Part shown: one piece after another, positions 12,572 through 24,183 of the stretch
Numbering within the stretch: the first letter of the stretch is position 1
Layout: every line of letters begins with the position of its first letter
Notes under the pieces: generated by a model
Told to the model about the DNA's origin: nothing
What the model saw: only the letters and a program-made list of their open reading frames with translations
Database searches by the model: none
Assembly: GCA_018398765.1 (NCBI GenBank)
Contig: JAHBMJ010000157.1
Span: forward strand, 1-64,000
Source: Chromera velia
Taxonomy: Eukaryota; Sar; Chromeraceae
Reading direction: 5' to 3'
DNA: 64,000 bases
Position numbers and translations under genes: made by a program

Positions 12572-15500
12572 ATGGACACCGATCTCTACCTTGCCCCTCC
12601 TCCAACTCGTCTGCATGATGCAGGTGTACGCTCAGAGGAATTCAAAGGCGGGACGGCAGAGGTGCAGGGAAAGTGCGAGGAAGCATCGGATGCAGGCGGG
12701 AAAGAGGAAAAAAGGGAAGCACTGAGGGTGGAACAGAGAGACAGACGCAAAGAGAACTCGCGGGTGTTGGGGACAGGGGAAGAGGTTTATGGTGAGTCAG
12801 CAAGTGATCGTCAGACCGTTGATGGAGAGACTCGCCAGAGTAGAGATGAGACCTGTAGTAGCTTGAAGAAAAGGGAAGATTCTGAGTCGCACAAGGAGGA
12901 GGAAACAAGAGAAGAAGGAGAGGTACGCGCAGATCAGTCAGAAGAGAATGTGCGTGCACTCATAGACGCTGCCCGAGAAGGACTCCTGGAGTGTGTGAAA
13001 GAAATGATTGTCCAGCAGAAAGTGAGAGACTTGAATGCAGAAATCCAGTGTGAGAAAGAAGACCGAAAGATTAGCGCATTAGTCGCAGCTGCTGAGGGGG
13101 GCCACGCAGACGTGGTGCGGCTTCTGGTTGAGTCGGGTACCTTCACAGACATCCCTGGAAGGACTCGGAGGTCTCCTACCGCTCTTATTGCCGCTGCAAA
13201 GGGGGGCCATGTGGAGGTGGTTCGTATTCTTTGTGAGTCACGAGCTGACGTGAATCAGATGGCAAAGCTCGGGGGTTGGTTTGACGTCAATGCGCTGATG
13301 GTTGCTGCCGAGGCTGGGTCTATCGAGAGCACCCGTCTCCTTCTGAAGGCGGGTGCCCGTGTGAACGAGCCAGAGCCAGAGCAGATGCGTTTCAAGCACC
13401 CGAGGGATGAAGAGAGAGCAGTCAAGACTATTCCAGCACTCGTCATTGCTGCCGAAAGAGGGCACGCAGAAATAGTAGAGCTTCTGCTTATCGCAGGGGC
13501 TCTCCCAGAACGAAAGTGTTGGGCAGACTCTACTGCCCTCACAGCGGCAGTAAACGGAGGTCATGAGAAAACTATTGAAGTTCTCCTCCGACACGGGGCA
13601 GACGTGATCCATGTCGACCAGAATTCCCAGAGAAACACAGCAACAACCGCTTTGATTTCCGCAGCAATCAGAGGGGATGAGAAGATCACTGAGACCCTCA
13701 TCAGAGCGGGAGCTTCTGTCGATCTGCCTGAATACTACTCAGGCGAGACCGCATTGATGCGTGCAGCTGAGCAGGGTCATTTGAAGGTCGTCCAGCTGCT
13801 CATACGCTCAGGTGCCTGTGTGAATCGGCCAAAGAGAGAGGAGAACCAAGATGGATACGCAGCACAGAGAACCCCCTTGATGTCCGCAGTACAAAGTGGA
13901 AAGATTGAAATCTTGAAGGCCCTTATTGAGGCAGGTGCAGACGTGAGTGAAGGTTGTCGGGGATACGATGCTCTAGATAGAGCTGCTGGGAAGGGAAATT
14001 TGGAAATGGTTGACCTGCTTATCAAGTCAGGAGCCCAGCTTAACGCCCCAGACGCGTGTTCGCGCAACAGAGCCCACGCCCTGAGCGTTGCATCAGAGGG
14101 AGAGAACATAGAGCTAGACATAGAGGTCCTCGACCGCCTGCTCCAGTGGGGGGCTCGCCCCTTTGGGGACCAGAGTTTCGAGAAAGCATTGGAATTGCAG
14201 TCAGCATCCACTTATCGTGAGAATAGCAGCTGTGAAGGGGGGGAGGGGGACGTGTGGGGGGAGGAGGAAGAGTGTGAAGAGGAAGACAGAACAGAAGAGG
14301 GAGAAGAAGAGGCATGCGCAGCTCAGTCAGAAGAGAATGTGCGTGCACTCATAGACGCTGCCCGAGAAGGACTGCTGGAGTGTGTGAAAGAAATGATTGT
14401 CCAGCAGAAAGTGAAGGACTTGAATTCAGAAATCCAGTGTGAGGAAGAAGGCCGAAAGATTACCGCATTAGTCGCAGCTGCTGAAGGGGGGCATGCAGGC
14501 GTGGTGCGGCTTCTGGTTGAGTCGGGTGCCGATGTAAATTGGATGCATTGGGGGAGTGGGAGAATGACAGCCTTGATGCATGCTTGCCAGAAAGGGTATT
14601 TGGGGGTTGTGGAGGCGATCTTGGCCAGTGATGAAGTGTGTTTAGACGCTTGGGGGGGAAGGGGGGGGTGGGAAAAAGTGATGACACCCCTGTTGTTTGC
14701 AGCCGATAACGGACATGTGAAGATTGTTGACCGATTGCTTCATGCGGGTGCAGCCCTGCGCCCGTATGGGGACAACGAAGATTCTGATGAAGAGCAGCCA
14801 GAGCCCCTCTCCGCTCTCTTCTGTGCCGCCAGAAATGGGAACGCTGAGGTCGTGAGTCGTCTGCTTGAATCGGACTCTTGTTGGGTCGATTCGTCCTCAG
14901 GGTGGTACGGGGACACGCCCCTTTGTGTAGCTGCAGTGAACGGTCATGAGACCGTTGTTAGGATTCTTATTGGAGCAGAGGCAAATATGGAAAGACCAAT
15001 GTGTAAAGCAGCAGGGCACGGGTGTGTGGAGATAGTGAAAGTCTTTCTTGACTCGGGTGCGGGGATTGACAATGACGGTGGGGAGGGGCCCATAGCGTTG
15101 CAAGAGGCTGCAACCGGGGGGCACGTGGGTGTTGTCGATCTGCTTCTAGAGTCTGGTGCTGAGGTTGATCAATGTTCGTATTTTAGTGAGGAGACAGCGC
15201 TGATGCTTGCAGCGGGGGGCGGGCACAAAGAGGTGGTGAGACGGCTTCTAGAAGCGAATGCAGCAGTGGATTTTAGAGATGAGGGGGGAAAGACAGCGTT
15301 GGCGCGTGCTGCCGACGCAAAAGCTTTGGAGGTAGTAGAGCTCCTTGCATCTTATGGAGCGTGTTTGGATGAAACTGATGAGGAAGGCTGGTCTCCGCTA
15401 CTACGGTCTGTAGAGAGGGGACAGGTGCAGATGGTGGAGGGTCTGGTCCGTTTGGGATCTGATGTCAATCAGACCTTCTCGTCGGATTGGACACCTCTAA

Positions 15501-17728
15501 TATTAGCGTCTAAGAGGGGGCAGTTGGGACTTGTAGAGGTTTTGATTCACTCAGGTGCAGATTTGAATGCAAAGGACGAGGAGGGCCTGACAGCTTTGAT
15601 GAGAGCAAACGAGAAGGGTCATGTCGAGGTTGCAGATCTTCTGGTGGGGTCCGGGGCTTCCAGGGAAGAGAAGGATGCCAACGGATGGACAGTACTCATA
15701 CGGGCAATCGATAAATCCCACCTGGAAGTTGTGGGCCTTCTCCTCCGCGAAGGTAGGTGCATGTGTATTGATATCAACCTCGTACCATTGGCATGGGGGC
15801 AAGTGATTAATTGAGAGTCAAATTAAATGCAGGGTCAATGCCGTCACAGTGATGCTTAAACTGCTGCCTTGCCTGTCTGCAGAACTTCCTCAAGTGCGTT
15901 TGAAAAAGAAATTGTTCGATGTTCGAATGCACGAATGAATGGAATTTTTCAATGCATGCATGCAGGAGCCTCTCCGAACGGGACTGAGGATGACCACCTG
16001 ACCCCCCTCATGCATGCCGCTCGAGTTGGGACTGTGGAGATTCTAGATCTCCTCATCAGTGCGGGTGGGCGTGTGGAGAGTGTGGGTGAGGACGATAACT
16101 CAGCGCTGGTATTTGCCGCACACCACGGGCGCGTTGAGGCTGTCGTTCGGCTTCTTCGTGCTTCAGGGGCAGCTTTCAGTTCCTCTCCTGACTTTTCACT
16201 TTCAGACTCTCTGAAGACTGAATTGAGCAACGCGATGGAGGCAGCCGAAGAGGGGGGGCATGAGGAGGTAATGGAAATTCTTCGAGGGGTGGTGGGGGGG
16301 TCTGGCAATGACGTTCAGATTTCGGCATATGACTGGGAGCTGCCCCAGATGCAGAGCTGGGCTCCGATCAAGGACATGATCCGGAGCGGTGCTGTGCGTT
16401 TGTGGCCGTTGACCGCGTTGCAACAGCTGTTGAAGAGCGGAAGAAAGATCCCGAGAAGGCAAGACGCAGAAGCCGTTTTGAAGGAATGCGGGTGGTTGGA
16501 AGAGTCAGAGATGGGAATGCAGGCTGCAAACCTGCAGAGAGGGTTGGAAGAGACGGAGTTTCCGTCAAGAAGCGGTCTGACAGTCGTGTGTTTGTCGTAC
16601 GGCTGGCTGTCAAAAGACCATCCAGATCCTGATTGCTTCCACCTGCAGCAGCTGTGTGAAGGTCTGAGCCGGCAGTGGTGGGCGCGGGGTGAAAGGGCAG
16701 GGCAAGTGGCCGTGTTTTGGGATTTCTTGTCGTTGTTTCAGAAACCACGCGATGACACTCAGGATGAGCTTTTCAGAGATGCCCTCTCGAAATTAGATCT
16801 GTTCTACAGCAGCCCGCACACTCGTGTGTGTAGATCCACAGGTGTCCCTTTGGATTCTCTCAATCCTCTTCCGTTCGTCAAAAGAGGATGGCCTACCTTC
16901 GAGACATATGTGACTGCATTCAAGCCCCCCCATCTGATCTTACAGCTTCAGACTGGAGAGCAAGAAGTGCCTCCAGCTGAGCCTCACATGCATGATCCGA
17001 TGAGCTCTGATGATGACCTCGGTGGGAGTTTTGGAGGTAGCGGCTGTGACAGCGAAACCGACTTGGATGATGCAAGAGCTGAGCCTGGCTTGCTTCTTCA
17101 AAATAAACAGCAGGTTCTAACACCGGCATCCCCTTCTGACTTCAACAAAATTCTCGACACAAAAACATTCACAAACGGATCTGACAGTGCTGTCGTAAAA
17201 GACCTTTACAAAGGATTCGTGAAGCGCACCGCAGCCCGGGTCACGAGCGTGGCATTTCCCAATAGAAAACTCTTCAGAAACAGAGACGCCGAAACGCTCA
17301 GGGGGTTGTTGAAATTCATGCGAGAGCGAGAGGAAGGGATTTCATCAGAAGTAAGGAGCGTTGACCTCTCGAAGACAGCGGTGGGTGATAAAGCCGTTGC
17401 CAGGCTCATCACAGAGCTGGGCTTTCTCAAGAATCTGCGCAGCTTGAAGCTCTCCGGTTGTGCGGTGGGTGAGTACACAGTGTGGGCTCTGCGGAAGACT
17501 TTTGAAAAAGGAGGGATGGGTGCATTGACCTACGTGGATTTTGGGGGGTGCAGGTCTGTGGGGGTTGAGTGTCTCGCTGACATGATTCTCCTATGCGAAC
17601 AGTCTCAGCAGAGAGCAAAACCCAGACTCACGATCATACTCACAGGGACCCAACTGATGGAAATGGACTCAGGCACGCATATCGCTCCACGACTCCGCGA
17701 GACGGGGGTTGACATAGAATGGCTGTAA
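12572..17728 (+). CDS. Multi-ankyrin-repeat protein with C-terminal SYGWL/DFxSLxQ domain and LRR-like tail
   Basis: Two exons (12572-15752 and 15966-17728) give about 1,647 residues. The intron 15753-15965 has donor GTAGGT and acceptor TGCATGCATGCAG; the join restores an unbroken ankyrin repeat (LLLREG then ASPNGTEDDHLTPLMHAA), which fixes the splice sites. Residues about 120-1180 hold some two dozen ankyrin repeats (T/D-ALxxAAxxGHxEVVxLLLxxGA), split by an acidic linker near 555-585. Residues about 1265-1390 form a distinct domain: LSYGWLSKDHPDPDC, VFWDFLSLFQ, RGWPTFE. This pattern recurs in protist proteins and resembles TIR/HET-like folds by layout only (inference). Residues about 1520-1620 look like degenerate leucine-rich repeats. 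The likely role is a cytoplasmic interaction or signalling scaffold; substrate and partners are unknown. The start is the first in-frame ATG; an upstream exon at 11948-12155 is possible. AATAAA follows at 17817. Confidence 0.85.
15753..15965 (+). other. Intron of the ankyrin gene
   Basis: 213 bp, donor AAG|GTAGGT, acceptor TGCATGCATGCAG. An alternative pair (donor after 15756, acceptor after 15882) is also in phase but inserts residues that break the ankyrin consensus, so it is less likely. Confidence 0.8.
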
Positions 17729-17816
17729 GTCAGTCTGAAACACGAATGGTGCAGCGGAAGTCGAAACAAAACATTAATACCAATAATTAAAGCATTCATT
17801 TTGTCATATCCACTTA

Positions 17817-17822
17817 ATAAAA
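17817..17822 (+). terminator. Candidate polyadenylation signal of the ankyrin gene
   Basis: AATAAA followed by an A-run lies 89 bp after the stop codon, at an ordinary distance for a 3' UTR. It is a motif match only. Confidence 0.4.
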
Positions 17823-17829
17823 AAAAATC

Positions 17830-18327
17830 AAAACACATAAGTGTGCTGCTTTTTCCAGTAAGTTGTTCCCGTCTTAATTAAAAAATGATTTTAAAGCATG
17901 AAAAAATCATTATAATACAATTAAACCAGAATACAAGTATAAAAAAGTATATACATACTTTTAAAGCAAGAACTTGAAATTCTAGTCTTGAATGCAACGG
18001 CGGGCGTCGTCAGCAGATTCAATATTAATCAGTCACAGCATTAGCATCACCCTGCAAGTTTCAAATTAAGTAAAGTAGATGAGTAATTTAAAGTAAATTG
18101 AAGTAATTTAGATAATTAAGGCATTTAAGAGTAATTTAGAATAATCTAGCTTAGTAATTTAGAGTAATTTAGAGCAATTTAAAGTAATTTAAGATAGTAA
18201 ACTAAAGTAATTTAGGAAGCTAGTTTAGGAAGCTAAATTACTAATTTTGGTCAAACTTGGGAGGCCGATTTCTCGTGAACGGTAAAGAGTTGAACGTTTA
18301 AACTAACAGTGCTTAATTATAGTATGC
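17830..18327. repeat. A+T-rich convergent spacer with degenerate GTAATTTA repeats
   Basis: This lies between two convergent genes. From about 18060 to 18245 the words GTAATTTAGA and AGTAATTTAA recur about ten times in a loose tandem array. No coding signal is seen. The 3' UTRs of both flanking genes are expected here. Confidence 0.55.
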
Positions 18328-19258
18328 TCATCCAAAATCATCTTCAAGCAAAACACTTGAAAGGGGTAGTTTTGCACCGTCGTCTTCTTGTATCTCTTTG
18401 TCTCGGCGTCCGTTTTTCTTTGTTTTCTGGGGTTCTAGACCCCCCCACCCCCGTTCTTTTTGCAGCCCTTCGTTGATTTTGTCCTGAAAAAGCCGGGCCT
18501 CTGCGAGCCAAGTCGGTTCTTCCGTCGTCTCGGGAGCATTCTTCTGTCCCTTTTCACTTTCCTTAGAGAGAACAGAATGGGATGCCAGTCGGGGAAATCG
18601 CAATGGCAGTGGCAGAGGCTCATTCCGGTCCTCTGCCTCTCTGAGAAGCTCTGCAGCCCTCCGGCGGCTGATACCGTTACTCCATTTTTTGACCTTCTTC
18701 CGATCATACACACGCGGAGGTTTGTCTTGCTGAGACTCTGACTTCTGCGCAAACTCATATCCTGCACCCTCTTTGCTTCCAATTTCTTTTTTCTCACCCC
18801 TACTATCAGAGTTTACACCCGTCTCCCCCCCAGCACCCTCCGGAACAGCATTTTCCGGTGGGTCTGGAGCTAGAATGGATGCTTTGGAGGAAGCGGCAAT
18901 GGACTCATTTGGGATATGGTCAGTAGTCACACTCTCATGACAGTCGGGAGACACGACCTTGTGCTCTCGGGGGTCATCTGCTGATTCGATTTCTTCGGGG
19001 ACAAGGGGAAAGTCTGAGAGGGTAATTATTCCTGCTCTGAGGAGGTCAGGAAGGCAGGGGGGGTCTGCTCTCTGTGCAAGGAGAGAACGGAGCTGGGGGC
19101 TCAAGGGGGCCTGGACAGAAATCTCTTCTTCGGTCTGCACCATTCATTCATCCACTCACTCAGTCACTCATTCATTCATTCACTTATTCACTCACGCACT
19201 CACTCACTCAGTCACTCATTCATTCATTCATTCATTCATTCATTCAGTCAGTCAGTCA

Positions 19259-19301
<43 letters not shown>

Positions 19302-21794
19302 AGTCAGTCAGTCAGTCAGCCAGCCAGCCAGCCAGCCAGTCAGTCAGTCAGTGATTCATTCACGCGTCACTCAGTGTGTTTCATCAGCTGCAAGGGTGAA
19401 AACTGAGAAGACTTGGAAAGGAAGGGAGAGGGGAGGGAAAGAAGGGAGAAACGAACGAACGAAGGAAGGAAGGGCAGAAGGGAAAAAGAACATGGGGCCA
19501 AATAGGCATGCATGTATGCAGGCAGGCAGGCAGGCAGGCAGGGAGCCAAGAAGAGTGATGAGAGAGGGCAACAGACACAGACAGACTGACACCCACGCTG
19601 AGACCACACAGACAGCCCGACCTTCGGGTGTCGAACTGCGAATCTCCACTTGTGTAGGAGCAGTCTCCTCACCCCGTACACTTCCTCAAGCACTCTGTTC
19701 ACAATCGACCCTCCGTGACGGCGATCGCCTGCATTCATTGTCATACAGAATTTTTTTTTTATGTATTTGTGCACAACAGACCCTCCGTAATGGCGATCGC
19801 CTGAAAGGCGAACACCCGAAAGGCAGTGAGAATGGAGGAAATGGAGGCAAAAACAAAAAAGAGAAACGAGGGAAAGAAAGAAGTGACAAAAAAAAAATAC
19901 AAGGAAAGAAGAATCCCAGGGGAGAAGGGGCTGCGAAGGGAAATGCAGGTGAGCGATGATGGCCCTGTCTGTTGGCAAAGAAGACGTACCTCTCCGTCCC
20001 TGGGCATACTGGAAAGAGCGAGAAAAACAGCGACAACAGACACAGAGACAAAAATGTTTGGAAGAGCATGACAGAGCAATGGGAGAAGAGCATCGATCCG
20101 ATCGTTGCCTGTGTGTTTTTGAAAAAGGAGAGGCAGGATCGATCGAAACGAAGAAAAAGTCGAAGCAAAGAGGGGCAAGAAAAGCAAAAACAAGAAGAGG
20201 GCAATTCAGACTTCACACACAGACCGATGATGGGATGTCCGATTGAGTGGAGGTGCCTCCTGATTTGAAATCTGCGCCCTGAGACGGAAAGAAGAAAGAG
20301 AACAAATCATCTACATCGAGGCAACGAGAACAAGAAAGAACAAGAGAGCAATCTTGGAAGTTGACAAAACACAGAAGTGAGAGACACAGTGAGACACAAG
20401 TAAGAGGCGCGGCAAGTGCGAAAAGCGAGTGTATTGAAGTGACAGACGGAGCAAAAGAGCTGGAGCCCCCGACAGGAAAACCAACCAACTATAACCAACT
20501 GACCCGAGACGATCTGCAGGCTTTCTGCATTATCAACAGTCTATCAATGATTCTGTACAGTTGTGTGTGTGGCAAGGGCTTTTTTCAGTGCTATTATTTG
20601 ATACTAAAGACGCTGACCAGAGAAGATCTCCACGAGTACAAGAGAGGCAAGGCACCCGAACAGAGTCCCCACTCGCGTTGCGACTGTGAAAGCCTGCAGG
20701 GGGGCAGTCGCGACTCGACGATGAGAGAGAAGTAAGGCGAGACGAGTTGAAGAGTTCAAGGAAAGGATGTCGTGAAGGAAAATGGGGGGGGTTGAAGAGT
20801 TCAAGGAAGGGATGTCGTGAAAGAAAGTAGGGGGAAGTGCAGAGTGGATGTCGTGAAAGACAGTGGGGGGGAAAGGAAGCAAACGGAAGGGAATTGTTTC
20901 GCGTTCACGCTTACTGACCGGTTTTTTGCGATTTTCATCCTTGATTTTTTTTCTTCCCTTCAGCAGGTCATACAGATCTTTATCCACCACCTGTTGGTCC
21001 GGGAACTTTCCGGGACAAATCGCCATATAAATTTTGCGTGTATGACTCATCTTGTGCCAATTTCGGGAAACTGAAGTTGCGGCCTCTCGTGACTTGGTGA
21101 AAAGAACAACACCTGAAGAAGCACGATCAAGCCGCCCTCCGAGCGCAAGGAACGAAGGCGACTGCTTGAAAGGAGACTCTAGGAGATCTGTTGCGTTGGA
21201 ACCCAATTTCCCGTGTCCGTCTACCTCCTCTGTTTCCAGTCGCTTCTGCTGTCTCCTCTCTGCCTTTTCCCGTCTCCTGTACATCTTCCAGACCACACCC
21301 GCCAAGGTGACCCTTTCTCCAGGGCACTCATCTGTCTGGTGGCACAGGAGTCCCGCGGGTTTATTGACTGCCAAGAGAGTGTCGTCCTCGAACAAGACCT
21401 CCAACTCTCTCGATAAGCCTCGGATCGTCTGCGGCTTTTCTGCGGAGACGCGAAGAACCGTCTCCGTCTCCTTTTGGGCGGGAATGGAAAACAGAAGACT
21501 CGCCGCCTCAAAGTTGACATTCTGGGACGGTGGTCGGAATCTTGTGTGTTTATGGTAAGAGATATGGGGGCGCACTTCATCAATCTGCCCGATGTTGTGG
21601 ACAAAAGCGCTGGCCAGAGACAGGAGGTGGAACGGAATGTACATGCTGTCGCTTTGTGGCCCTTCCCTGGAACGTAGCTGGGAGGACACACGCAGACTGC
21701 TGATGGAAAGGCTGCCGGTCAGCGACAGGGACGAGCCATGACGCCATGCAAATGGCAGGATCGAGGTGAAAAGAAAAGTCGGCGAAGTTGCCAT
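18328..21794 (-). CDS. RluA-type RNA pseudouridine synthase with long C-terminal extension
   Basis: Five exons, read right to left: 21794-20919, 20693-20618, 20278-20225, 19728-19622, 19134-18328; about 639 residues. All four joins are in phase and rebuild the family: LLAVNKPAGLL (about residue 140), catalytic-loop GGRLDRASSGVVLF with the expected catalytic aspartate near residue 223, HTRKIYMAICPG, then LVLVEIFSG joined to RRFQIRRHLHSIGHPIIG (the GRTHQIR block), GDRRHGG, HPK joined to TEEEISVQAPLSPQL (the HPxTGE...APLP end). The enzyme converts uridine to pseudouridine in rRNA or tRNA. The N-terminus (MATSPTFLFTS..., Ser/Arg-rich, few acids) looks like an organellar transit peptide. About 250 charged C-terminal residues lie beyond the family's usual end. 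Exon 4 could instead begin at 19800, adding 24 residues, because its start is duplicated. Four of four donors are GTC. The start at 21794 is the first ATG in frame. Confidence 0.85.
19135..19621 (-). other. Intron of the pseudouridine synthase gene carrying a tandem-repeat array
   Basis: 487-bp intron between exons 4 and 5 (sense donor GTCGGG, acceptor GGTGCAG). Most of it is (CATT)n, (CACT)n and (CAGT)n array at 19141-19365 plus purine-rich DNA (GGAAG-like, with GAACGAAC steps) and a GGCA run at 19518-19542. Confidence 0.7.
19141..19365. repeat. Tandem tetranucleotide array (CATT/CACT/CAGT)n
   Basis: About 55 tetramers in register: first mixed CATT and CACT, then CAGT, then CAGC, then CAGT again. 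It begins just inside the intron next to the last exon's acceptor. Length is likely polymorphic. Confidence 0.9.
19721..19800 (-). repeat. 72-bp tandem duplication of an exon start
   Basis: GGCGATCGCC plus about 25 adjoining bases occurs at 19720-19729 and again at 19792-19801. Read on the minus strand, both copies start with an acceptor (GAATGCAG or CTTTCAG) followed by codons for GDRRHGGSIV or GDRHYGGSVV. The offset of 72 bp is 24 codons and both are open in the same frame. Confidence 0.75.
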
Positions 21795-21829
21795 TGCTGA
21801 GAGCCTCACCCTTCGAGCAGTACACAGCA

Positions 21830-22338
21830 CATGCGCCCTGCCCGACTCTCAGCGTGCGGGCCACTTTGCCGCAGAATTGACAAAACACAAAATTTGTACG
21901 CCTCTACTCCGTTCGTTCGTATACTACTTAGTCCGAAATTCTTTGGCGCGCGATGCGCGCTCACTCTCGTGTATAGACATGCAGTGAGAGAATATGTGCC
22001 GGAGTAGTACACATACTACCGGAGGTAGTCATGGGATGTTGTGTATGAATCGGCATGCTTTTCTGCCTATGCAACCTCAGCCGTGGAAGAAACTCTCAAT
22101 CTGAGTCAATCATCATTGCTGCATGATGGGACTGCCAGTGGGAGTATTCCCTACAAAAAAAATATGAAAATCACAGGGAAATATTAGGAAATATGTAAGA
22201 AAAAATTGATCAAAAATCATGGGGAAATCCTAGTGAAATCCAAGAGAAATCCTAGGGAAATCTATCAAAAATTGATAGGAAATCTGACGTGGGAAATGAA
22301 TGGAAAACTGATAGAAAATTAATGTGGGGTCTCACTTG
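21830..22338. other. Intergenic region upstream of the pseudouridine synthase gene
   Basis: Expected 5' flank of the minus-strand gene. From 22160 to 22320 the words GGGAAATC and AGGAAATC recur (about eight loose copies), an A+T-rich degenerate repeat. No gene is seen. Confidence 0.45.
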
Positions 22339-22655
22339 GGGATAGCTATCGTATCGATATCGTATCATATCGGTATCAGTATCAAAATATCAACGATCGG
22401 TTCTTTCCCGAGCGGCCAAGTATCGGTTAGTATCGGCCTGCTTAGAGCTTGTAAATATTTGTGAAGGACTACAGTAACTATGTGGCCAGGCGCGCACCGG
22501 GCTGGGCTTCAGTGCTGGAAGACCGGGCGCGGCCGCGGGCCCAGTAACACGTATACCGTCCCCAACCGGCTCCATGCATGGATGAATGCGGAACCAGCTT
22601 CATGGAACGTACACTGAATTCAGCCCCAGCGGCCGGAACAGCGCCTCACTGCATG
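22339..22655 (+). repeat. Dispersed repeat, copy A (GATAGCTATCGTATCG family)
   Basis: About 320 bp aligned end to end with 62959-63277 in the same orientation. Shared blocks include GATAGCTATCGTATCGATAT at the start, then TATCGGTTAGTATCGGCCTG, GAAGACCGGGCGCGGCC, GTATACCGTCCCC and CATGCATGGATGAATG. The copies differ by scattered substitutions and small indels, so the family is not brand new. No coding capacity is seen. Class unknown. Confidence 0.8.
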
Positions 22656-22855
22656 TTCACTGCATCCAATCTAATAGAGCTTCATCACTTCCGTTTTCTG
22701 AACAAAACCGCTTCTGGACAATCAAAGCATCATAACAGCCAGAAGGGGAAAAAACAAGCTAAGGTGTGGGCATATTATAAACATCAGGCGGATAGAAATT
22801 TCGTTTTCTCAGCATGCAGAGTTGCTTCACCCGTTGTTAACCTGTCGGAGTTGGC

Positions 22856-23297
22856 TCACTGGCCAACGTCCAAACAACTTAAGGACAGTAGTCTAAAAAT
22901 CGTCTTTCCACATTGTTGTCTCTTCTTTTTGTGCCGTCTTAGAGCTTCAGGAGTGACCAGATCGACCAGGATATCAACATGGGCGAACTGAAATTTAGAA
23001 AGGTCAGTCATGAGTGAGGTCACTATCATTTGGTGACATCCATACTCTGTCATTGAAGCTTACCACTTTACCATTGATGTTTAATAACTGAGCATACTTG
23101 TGATGACCTTATCTTTTATAAAAGCTTACCACTTGGCGACTCGCTGCTCGTTCGTACTCGTTTTTCGACGTTGACCTAGCTTCCAGCAACTGTTCGGTCT
23201 TCACACCCTCTGAATCATAAAACACACACCAGGACCGTCTATCTGTTTCCTTGTGGGAACCTTTATAGTCCAACGTATTTGTTTTGGTCTCCTTCAT
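22856..23297 (-). CDS. Candidate two-exon gene fragment, unknown function
   Basis: Two minus-strand exons are in matching phase: 23297-23130 (begins ATG; ends at donor GTAAGC) and 22987-22856 (after acceptor AAATTTCAG; ends with a stop). The join would give about 99 residues, rich in charge, including SWCVFYDSEGVKTEQLLE and VDILVDLVTPEALRRHKKK. I recognise no domain. Both splice sites are good matches, but short phase-compatible pairs arise by chance. It lies next to repeat copy A. Confidence 0.3.
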
Positions 23298-24183
23298 GCT
23301 TTCACTTGTGCAGAAGGAACTCTTAATACCACAAACAGTGCTGTTTTCGTTTTTCTAGAACTGGATCTGCCCTCCCTGGAATGACTGGTGAGTTTGTCAC
23401 TTGTGCCTACTCCGCAGAGGAAGGAGAGGGCTTCCCTAAAGTCTAGAAAGCTGAAGATTGTTTTACTATGGATGTGTTCCACTAATTTATTGCAGCTTTA
23501 AAATTTCAGTTGGCCGTTTTACGTATTGGTTGATTTTCATGGAGATGCACACACATACAGATAAACATACAGACCGCTGCATACTATCAGACCTTTGACC
23601 TCAACTAGGACCTCAATTTTCTGTTCATTCCACTAGCTGAGTATCAACTACCACGTCGCTTAAGAGAGTCCAACCTAAGTTGCTTGCTGTGTAGCTTATT
23701 TTTTCTTTCTTCTTTGTACCGCAAATCTACATGGTTCCTTCGTGAGTGCAGAATAGCATATGGATGTCTGCGTTTTGCTATAAATTTTGTATGCATTTAC
23801 TTGTATTTGGATGATTTTGGCACACACATCAGAATAAAAACGAGTCTAACAGTTTGCGTCTGGCATAAGATTTCCAGGAACGATGTGCTGATGAAGTCAT
23901 TATCAATCTGATGATGTATTAACTCTTTTAAAGGGGAAAGTTAGGAGGGCAAAGCCCCCCTTATAGTTTGGCCTTCTGAACGTTTCAGAGCCAATTTTCT
24001 AAGTAAAGTTAACTCTTTAAAAACATAAAATTTTTACAAAAAGTTTACAGTTTTACGAATGATACCGTTTGTACTAGGTTTTAGCCTTATACGCTAAAAA
24101 TATTACTATGTCAGTATCAAAATTATCGATGATGCCCCCTTTTTTTGGAACCTTAAATTCTGATATGATTAAGGCTGAGAAAA

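Noticed and set aside
19367-19649. Leucine/serine-rich minus-strand frames around 19.4-19.6 kb
   Set aside because: They are read-through of exon 4 into the purine-rich intron; composition only.
21580-21888. Minus-strand frame with CQFCGK and later cysteines, looking like a zinc finger
   Set aside because: It overlaps exon 1 of the pseudouridine synthase gene in another frame and has no splice-consistent continuation. The overlapping frame carries the conserved domain.
22578-22991. 137-residue plus-strand frame
   Set aside because: It starts inside dispersed repeat copy A and overlaps the better-supported minus-strand exon pair.
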